From positions 1,600,470 to 1,664,469 of the forward strand of contig OX621175.1 in the NCBI GenBank assembly GCA_951640195.1: DNA of 64,000 bases, in the 5' to 3' direction. Positions within the stretch are counted from its first letter, which is position 1. Each line of letters opens with the position of its first letter. A model generated the notes under the pieces. It was not told where the DNA came from. It saw only the letters and a list, made by a program, of their open reading frames with translations, and ran no database searches. Shown piece after piece: positions 57,015 to 64,000 of this stretch. Source of the DNA: Porpolomopsis calyptriformis (Eukaryota; Basidiomycota; Agaricomycetes; Agaricales; Hygrophoraceae). Made by a program: the position numbers and the translations under genes.

Positions 57015-59694
57015 ATGGCCACCCAACCGATAGCCAACAAAGAAGGAGAGCTATTTGATGATGAGGCTTTATGGCCAGCCAAGACATCCACCCTCTTGAA
57101 TAAACCGTCCAATTTCTGGCGCTTCTCAGAATTATCAACCCAAACAACATTCAAGCTCTTTTTCTACCACAACAACTCACTGCGATCTCGCGAAATACAC
57201 ATCCATTACCGCTCTATCCTTGCTTTCCTTGACCTGAGTCATCGCCACAGCTGCCTTGAAGCAGAGAACCAGGTACGACATGCAGGACGAATCAAACAGT
57301 ACCTCCAGAACCTCTGTTTGGCCGTGCAGCATGAGTTGTGGTTTGAGGATCGTAAACTGCTCACTCAAGCATCATTGCGATTGAAGACGGTGAAGCAATG
57401 GGCCGTCAGAGTCTACCATTCATTTGGACACTCTCAAACAGGTCGCCAACTCTATGCCGATCGTTGCAAAAACGAGAACCGTCTGCCTTATGAAGATGAC
57501 GATCCGACTCAATATGGTGAGTAATCTTATCAATATTGGGTGCAACAGCTGATATTAAATCGCTCACTGAAGATTGGAAGAGTCACATATCCAGGGTCGT
57601 GTCATTTGGGAACGAGATGCTTGCGACCGACACTTGGTCAGACTCTCCAGCGACGGCTGGCACTTCAAGCGATGCCGCTCAAGAGAAATCTGACTCGCTG
57701 CAATATCTTATTGCGATCGGATTCATCAACCATCCCAATGAACTGGGCCAAGGAGTGAGCGCCGCTAGTCTTCCCCAAAAACGATCTTTGTCCGATGATG
57801 AAGAACCCACGAGTCGAAAAAAACATCAACCAGCTACGATATCTGGTATGTGAAGTTATTCGCATCGCATCATCCTTATGAAGAAGAAGATAACGCATAA
57901 CATCAGCACCCCTCACCCAGAATAAGCACGACTACTTTACTTCGTTGAGGGGAGTGAACTTTCCCCAGGACGCATCCTCGATTCAATGGGCCAATGGGTC
58001 GCAAACCGTACTTCCATGGGTTCACGTTCCGGGCCATCAAAATGCAGTCCGTCCATCATTTTGTGCTCGTTCTTGATCAGCTAACTGAAGCTTTGTTAAG
58101 GACGCTAAATTAGTTGAGGTGCTTGCCAAATCACCTGATGGTTCATCTGCAACCCATTCGATAAACAACTGGGACTTGGATGAAACTAACTATGTCGTTA
58201 TCCCACCAAGAGAACCTTCCCAACCACTTCATGCCATCGATGAAGCCGTGCGACTCCATCTCGCTAATCAGCGATGCATTATATTACAGGGTCAACATCT
58301 TGAAGGTCCGGAGACGTTTTGTAAGGAGGAGATCGAGGCAGCAAGGGGTCCATTAAGCCAGCCAGTTCAGTGGCATGGTACGTAAAATCCATCTCTACGA
58401 TTACTGTGGTTTAATATTGTATAGACGCAAGATTGCGTGCAGTCGGTAGGTCCAAGAAGGAGTCAGATGGCATCATCCACAGCCACTCTTCCCTGGGGGA
58501 GTTTATCGAGGCATCTGAGGGTGTAGACATCTGTGGAAATATCCTGGATGCCCCTTCACTGAGAAATGCCGCCCCCTCTATTATATGGTAAGAGTGCTGA
58601 GAGCTTGTACATTGGCTTATTTCAACAAGTAACCTTAACAGTCGAATAAGTGACGAAGCACTCGCATTCCAGCTCACAAAACATGAATCATTCGCGAAGT
58701 TTTGGAAGCACCCTCCAAAGGACAAGTCGAAGCATCACAAGATGCCGAATACTCGACAAGAACTAGTCCTTCCAGGGCCACAGGTTATTCGGATGTGCAC
58801 CTGGCAAATGATGCAGTGGAACCTGCTGACGCATGCTGGCTTCGTAACATTCCCCCACAAGGATGCTAACGGCTTGTGTACCTGGATCTATGCGCACGCC
58901 GGGATAAAAATTTGGGCCATTATTCGACCTAGATACACAAAAAGTCACAACTCCCGGAACAAGTTGCGCAGCCTGCACAAGGATATTTGCTTCAGTCAAC
59001 TACACCAACTGAATCAACATGCTCAGATTTTCACGACGTTTCTTTCTGCAGGGGAGATTCTGTAAGTTTTTATATTATTAACGCTCTAAAAATTGATTAC
59101 TCATGCTCATATATTGATTCTATGTGTCAGAATTATGCCTCCTGGCATTTGGCATGCCGTATACACCCCCACGCCAAGCTATTGTTCGGGAGGTCACTTT
59201 TATACCTATGAGACGCTTCACCTCACTGAACAATCGCGGGACTTCGACCATATGCATGGTCATTTTTCAACAAATGCAAATCACCACGTCTCAAGGTTGC
59301 TTTCTCGCATGGTTTTAGCGCTTCCACATGTCGCCAAAAGTCGAAGTGAGCACATGAATGAATGATATCCCCTCATTTTTGTTTAAAAGCTAGCTTTCCA
59401 GAAATATATCGACGGCCATTCTTGGCGCTGGCCAGAATGATTCTCAAATCGAATGAGTACCTTTTGCCGGGTGAGCAGAAAAGGCCAGACCTTCCGATGA
59501 CCGAGTGGGATGTCCTTTTTCAGGAGGAAGAAGGAGAAATCAACGAGGCCCAGAAACAGATCAAGGCGATACTAGAAAGGGCAGGAATCAGCCTGACAGC
59601 TATGGAGTCAGAAGTACTCGTCAGTGGAGAGCATTGGATGGCGCTCAGTGAAGAAAAATGTTTATCCACCGAACTTTTTCTTCCACCGCCATAG
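57015..59694 (+). CDS. JmjC-type 2OG-Fe(II) dioxygenase with N-terminal HSFGHS module, copy 2
   Basis: Duplicate of 9718-12397. Base changes noticed: A to G near 58521 (Asp to Gly in the EASEDVD stretch), G to A near 59354 in the last intron, A to C near 59412 (Glu-codon position in the last exon) and T to C near 59632 (Tyr to His in SGEYWMAL). The iron-binding HKD and the distal His are unchanged. The few replacements lie outside the catalytic strands. Confidence 0.8.
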
Positions 59695-60695
59695 GGACAG
59701 TTTCTATTCATTATCTATTGATGTGCTGCTATCATATGCCTGTACTTTGTTACAGTTTTACAATCGATACAATTGAGTTGGACTTTGATGCTCATGTCTC
59801 ACGTGAAAAAAAAAAAAAACATACATGAATACATACATTACCTTGCCTGCGATGAAACCAATTACAACCTCATGTAACCTAGTAGATATGCCGAACACAA
59901 TCTGCTTTATTTACATATACAGAAAGGTGGCAGCTTCTGGACTCCCTATCCCTTAGGGAGATAGAGCCCCACGTTGTACTTGCGGTTAGTGTTTGGCCCA
60001 GCAGATGCGCTACACCCTTGAAGCTATTATCTCCCTCGGTTCACCCGTGTGGTTGAATGGTTGGGTCGCGTCGGTTGGCTGGGTGGGTTGCGTGCAGCTA
60101 ACTCAGCCTCTGTCTCTCGTAATAGAGCTGCCTTCATTTTCTTCTTTTTATTCCGCTTCCACTTGTTTTGTTTGTAGTTTTTCCCTCGTTCAACCTGTGC
60201 TGTTGAAGTGGGAGAGAAATAAGAATAAGAATAAGTTAATAAATCAATACGCAATAAATAAATTCACGTTGAGTAGCCTGCCTACTTGGAGGTTCCGAGG
60301 TTCGTACCACGGCCACACGTGTAGATGATTGTCTGCTATACAGTAGTCAAAGGATGCTAAGTTATCGAGCGGCTGAATGAACTAACTTGTTTGGCTGCAC
60401 GATGCATGTTGGCAATGGAGCCCTAAGCCTCTGTTCGATTTCGCCTGCGAATGAAGAAGAAATCTCCTCTGTGGCTGATCATCATCATCAGTCTAGATAT
60501 TTGATATCTGGTGTGGCATGAGACCCATAGATCCCATTCACGTACCAGCTTTTGAGGTAGAATGTGCCAATGCGACATCCAATGGTGATTTATCCACATG
60601 TGTTGGGTCGATACTTATATCGAACTCAGGGATCTTGACTGTGGCTGATCGTTTAGTCAGGATATCTGATGTAGCATGAGAGCGATGGATCCCAT
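59695..60695. other. Intergenic region, copy 2
   Basis: Counterpart of 12398-13396, with a 14-A tract instead of 12 A and a C-to-T change near 60093. It contains the same local ~170-bp imperfect duplication. No gene was seen. Confidence 0.5.
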
Positions 60696-61461
60696 TCACA
60701 CACCAGCTTGTTGTGCCAAACAGGTGTCGCCTTTGTCGAGAAGGTCGGCTGCAGAGAGTAAAACGTTTGAAGGGCCCACAGAGATATGTTCCCTCGCTTT
60801 GTTCAGTGCGCTTGCAAGGCTGTCTATAATACGATGACCCGAATTCATCCAGGTATTTTGTTTTTTATATTTGTTGAAAATATCTGTCCATCCTATTATA
60901 GAACGTAGTATAAACCATCAGGACTTTGGGAGCGATTCATCACGTACGATATTCCAATGGGTCGCCATGCATATAACTCTCCCAGCCCTGTTCTCTGCAT
61001 GTGGTGAGATAAGCGTCACGGTCAGGCTTTGAGTGGCCAAAGGAGTGCATCGTTCGAACGGCCCAAGGCCGGGTACTCCAAGGTTGTTCATTAAAGCTGG
61101 AAGGGGGTTCCATTGCGAAGAATTCTTCAAGGAGGTCATCCCTTAGCAGCTCTAAATAGCGCGACATCGATTTATCTCCAGAAACCAGGCTAGCCCAATA
61201 TTGAAGATCAAGAAACGCAACCTGTTGGCACAGCATGAATGGCAAGGAAAAGTGGCGAGACTGATTCGTGATGATATTAAAGGCAATGAATTCCAATGGA
61301 AAATACTTCCAGCGTATCTTTGTGTCGGAACCCATCGGTTTGAACAGGTAGTTCTTTGAATTCTCCAATTCAAATAGACACAGCCAGCTGCTTGGTTGAA
61401 CCTCTGAGATGCCATCCTGCCATCTATGGGTATCGTTGAGAATAAAATCGAGATCTGCCAT
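60696..61461 (-). CDS. 'HSFGHS-module' protein 2, copy 2
   Basis: Duplicate of 13397-14162; I saw no difference in the coding exons. It starts at ATG 61459-61461 and uses the same GTACGT donor at the conserved Tyr-Arg codons. The perfect match in a gene of unknown role again points to a recent duplication. Confidence 0.7.
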
Positions 61462-62076
61462 TGGATTCGGATTCGGTAGTGCTTTCGGAACTTGTGAATG
61501 TTTGTTAATCCTATATTTGGTAGGTGTTCAAATCGAGCCCAGCATAACTTATGCTTGGCTGCGCACTTCAAAAGAGGCAGTTTGGACAATCGTGAGTGTA
61601 ATTATAAAAGAAGGATGAACCATAAAATCAAGTGAGATGTTGAGGTCATCTCCATTGGAACTAAAATCGATGAAATTTTATCACCGAAGGTCTCTTTTTC
61701 TCGTTTGAATAGTAGCGACTTTCTCATTGTATTACAGCATTCGTAACTGAAATTTACTGATAAACAGATCAACTGGCACTGATTCGTGGTGATCATGCAA
61801 TGATTAGATGTACTTTGGGCATGGTGAAGTCAATTTAATGTAGACTAGTCAGCTGCCGCCTTAGCTAAATGTAAGTTTTCCAATTTGCTAATGATCCGCA
61901 CCTACAAACCTACTCTGTGGTATTGTTTTTCAGTAACTAGAAATTTTCATCACTGAAAAGATGTGAGGGGGTGATTGAGTGATTTAGTTACTGTTTTTCG
62001 TTGATTTCCCTTCCCTTCCTTCCAACAGTCTCATTTTGGCAAAGGTTTGCTAATGTCTTCAACCTTATCGATAGCC

Positions 62077-62169
62077 TGTATTATGGAACGCAATACTTGC
62101 CTGCTAAGAAAACTTTAAATGCCGTCAATCTACGACATGCCAAGGTAAAGGGCCTCGGGTACACCTAGT
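62077..62169 (+). repeat. Dispersed repeat, copy 2 of the 14778 element
   Basis: Same element as at 14778-14870, with one difference (GCCGTCAA here, GCCATCAA there). The G matches the third copy at 29733, so copy 2 keeps the ancestral base at this site. The rest of 61462-62699 holds no gene I can support. Confidence 0.7.
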
Positions 62170-62699
62170 ATAGCAACATAAGATTAAAGTACGGCTGAAA
62201 GACATCTTTGTGCTTCTTCAGACGACTCAGAATCACTTATTTCTCACTTTGTAATGGAGCGTGACTGCCATCCTTGATGATGTTGGAGAAGCGGTGAATG
62301 GTTTGCACCTTGGTGAGTGGTCATCTGGATACCAACACAAAAGGTCATAATGAAAATTCAATTCATAGGGAATATCCGACGTGCGTGAGCAGATGAAATG
62401 TAGGAAAAGAGAGTGCGGGAGTGAGAATGGGTACGAGGGCCACCCTGAGAAGAAGGTAAAGAGGAAGTTGGCTAAGGGAGAACAAGGTGGAATCTACAGA
62501 CGGGAGGGATGGCAAGGGTCACCATCCATGCTTCTCTACTGCATCTGAGAGATTGCGTGCCGAATCTTGATAACCATATTATTCAACACAGGGGCCTGAT
62601 ATTCAGATTTTTTAATGAAAGCCTTACCGTTCGATCCCAACCTCAGCATTTCCATCCTCTCGCCGTAACCGTTTGAAATCGTTTTGATCTCTCTGACCC

Positions 62700-63265
62700 C
62701 TAACCATCAATCCCATGGCTCTCCGTCGACTGTGGTCCAATGGGGTCATTATCAGTCCCCGGCTGGGTTGGCGCAGTGACGATCCCACAGTGGATTGTTT
62801 GCTGGATCTCTTCGGCTATCTTGCCATCGCCATCCATTGTCGACTGGGTGTTTACCGACGGCTCTGCTATGGTTGTCATCTTCGTGTTCTTTGAATTGAC
62901 ATAGACGGTCGGTAGTGTTTCTTCAGTTTCCTCATCCGACAAAAATTTGGCCTTCCATTGCTTTCTTCTTCTCGGGCTGACAGCTTTGGGGATGTTCATC
63001 TCATTCGCCTAACACGTCCCCTCTGTCAACCTGAAAAAAAGGAAAAGAGCAAGCTCACCTGGTGATGTTGGGCAGCGTGACTTTGATTCCCCGCAGATCC
63101 TGGTCCCATGGGGTTTCCCTCACCCTCCATCTGGTCTGAGGTCGTAACCCTCTGAGATTGAGATCTAGTGGCCAAGTGAGGCGACGCGGACACAGTCATG
63201 AAGAAGACTGCTGGAGATGGTCGTAGTAGAGGACCGTTCAGGTTCACCCTGTCAAACTGTGGCAT
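62700..63265 (-). CDS. Small low-complexity protein, copy 2
   Basis: Duplicate of 15401-15966 with the same two exons. Two replacements are visible in exon 2: Leu to Pro in EETLLTVY (A to G near 62910) and Thr to Met in TQSTTDGD (G to A near 62834). For so small a gene this is a relatively high share of replacements, in keeping with weak constraint. Confidence 0.5.
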
Positions 63266-63380
63266 TTTAAGCGACCCTAGCCACGTGAATAATCGATTTT
63301 AGTTGAGAGTGAGTCAAAGCGTCGAGGTCGACTTAGTATATAGAGCAGCCGAAAGTCTCCCAAAACCACCATCATCCATC

Positions 63381-64000
63381 ATGATTTCCCTTCCCATAGA
63401 TCTGTGGCTCAAAATTATCCCCTACATTCAGAACTCGTCCCAAGATCTGCTCGCACTGGCACTAGTAAACAGGAACTTTGCCTCCGTTGTGTTTCCATTC
63501 CTGGCCCGATACATGCTTGTCGATCCAATGCCAAAGCCGCAACACCCGATTCGTTTCCTTGAATTCACCTCCATCAGGAATTGGCACGGCGGTTGGGTTC
63601 AGCAAAATTTGAAGAGGGCTGGGAGCAACCTGAGGGTCACCAGGTTGGGATTCAATACGTCCGGTTGTCAGTGTTTCAGGTTATTCCTATGTGTCTGGGT
63701 TTTATCGCTAACCCCGCATGAAGATGACTGCGTCGAACTCACGCACCTAAACTTTTTCCACAACGTGTGGCTCAGGGAAGTTACCCTCTCTGGATTACGA
63801 CTAAGACGGCCGGGTAACGTCAACCTAATCGATATCTCGAGGATATTTGCTGGATGTTCTATGGAAGATTTGACCAAGTTCACTCTCGATCTTACACGGG
63901 CCAACTGGGATAACTGCATCAAAGTCAATTGGGCCCTCCTCGACGCATATCTTTCCTCGAGACCTTCCCTTCAATCTGTGCACATTTTAGGCCCTCTGTC
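63381..64000 (+). CDS. F-box protein, copy 2 (3' end outside window)
   Basis: Duplicate of 16082-16885, cut by the window end after 206 codons. One T-to-C change near 63811 replaces Leu by Pro or is neighbouring (CTGGGT to CCGGGT, in the LRRLGN stretch). The F-box itself is identical. Whether the inverted partner and copia relic follow here is not visible. Confidence 0.83.
   Translation, partial: MISLPIDLWLKIIPYIQNSSQDLLALALVNRNFASVVFPFLARYMLVDPMPKPQHPIRFLEFTSIRNWHGGWVQQNLKRAGSNLRVTRLGFNTSGCQCFRLFLCVWVLSLTPHEDDCVELTHLNFFHNVWLREVTLSGLRLRRPGNVNLIDISRIFAGCSMEDLTKFTLDLTRANWDNCIKVNWALLDAYLSSRPSLQSVHILGPL

Larger units (their letters stand above)
47285..64000 (+). repeat. Segmental duplication, copy 2
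   Basis: Second copy of the block at 1-16701. It shows the complete 3' end of the large minus-strand gene, which copy 1 lacks because the window starts inside it. Substitutions seen in copy 2 fall in exons, introns and intergenic DNA, and none disrupts a reading frame I checked. The 12-bp insertion is in frame (four residues in an Asp/Asn tract). Both copies therefore look equally intact, which fits a recent duplication. Confidence 0.97.

Noticed and set aside
1..64000. CRISPR array or bacterial operon structure
   Set aside because: Repeats here are satellites without regular unique spacers, and the genes are intron-rich and eukaryotic.

Overview
The window is eukaryotic nuclear DNA from a mushroom-forming basidiomycete (Agaricomycetes). 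Coding regions are split by many short GT..AG introns of about 45-70 bp. The protein families are those expanded in Agaricomycetes: F-box proteins, an alpha-kinase, a Ulp1 peptidase, a Tet-like 2OG-Fe(II) oxygenase, a JmjC-type protein, a DUF6534-type membrane protein and a Crinkler-type P-loop NTPase. The species cannot be told from the window. No rRNA, convincing tRNA gene or CRISPR array was seen.

The main feature is a direct segmental duplication. Bases 1-16701 recur in the same orientation at 47285-64000, about 47.3 kb away, with roughly two dozen differences seen by eye. Both copies run off the window, so the unit is longer than 16.7 kb. The distance would fit a tandem repeat of about 47.3 kb, a dispersed duplication, or an assembly or haplotype artefact. 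The block carries, in order: a minus-strand gene for a ~1,676-residue protein (whole only in copy 2); a divergent BAH/PHD-like gene 129 bp away; a complete-looking sirtuin gene; a gene of an unrecognised family called here the 'HSFGHS module'; a JmjC-type gene that starts with the same module; a third module gene on the minus strand; a small low-complexity gene; and an F-box gene.

The single-copy middle (about 16.7-46.8 kb) holds an inverted F-box pair around a Ty1/copia RNase H relic; an AT-hook gene convergent with a Ulp1 peptidase; a PHD-finger gene with an Ala/Pro/Lys repeat; a Tet-like oxygenase gene; an alpha-kinase with an in-frame stop near its start; a 2.2-kb satellite of ~218-bp monomers in a three-monomer higher-order pattern; a DUF6534-type membrane protein; two unknown genes sharing a short promoter; a TPR relic; an unknown three-exon gene; and a Crinkler-type NTPase that ends where a ~145-bp minisatellite begins. 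That minisatellite stops about 30 bp before the 3' end of the large gene. Two 5'-truncated LINE-type insertions keep poly(A) tails and target-site duplications; one looks like a tRNA-like/LINE chimera.

The window is rich in candidate chromatin and protein-modification genes (sirtuin, JmjC, Tet-like, PHD, BAH/PHD-like, AT-hook, Ulp1), several of them in the recently duplicated block. Whether they work together is inference. Exon boundaries were assigned by eye from reading frame and splice consensus.
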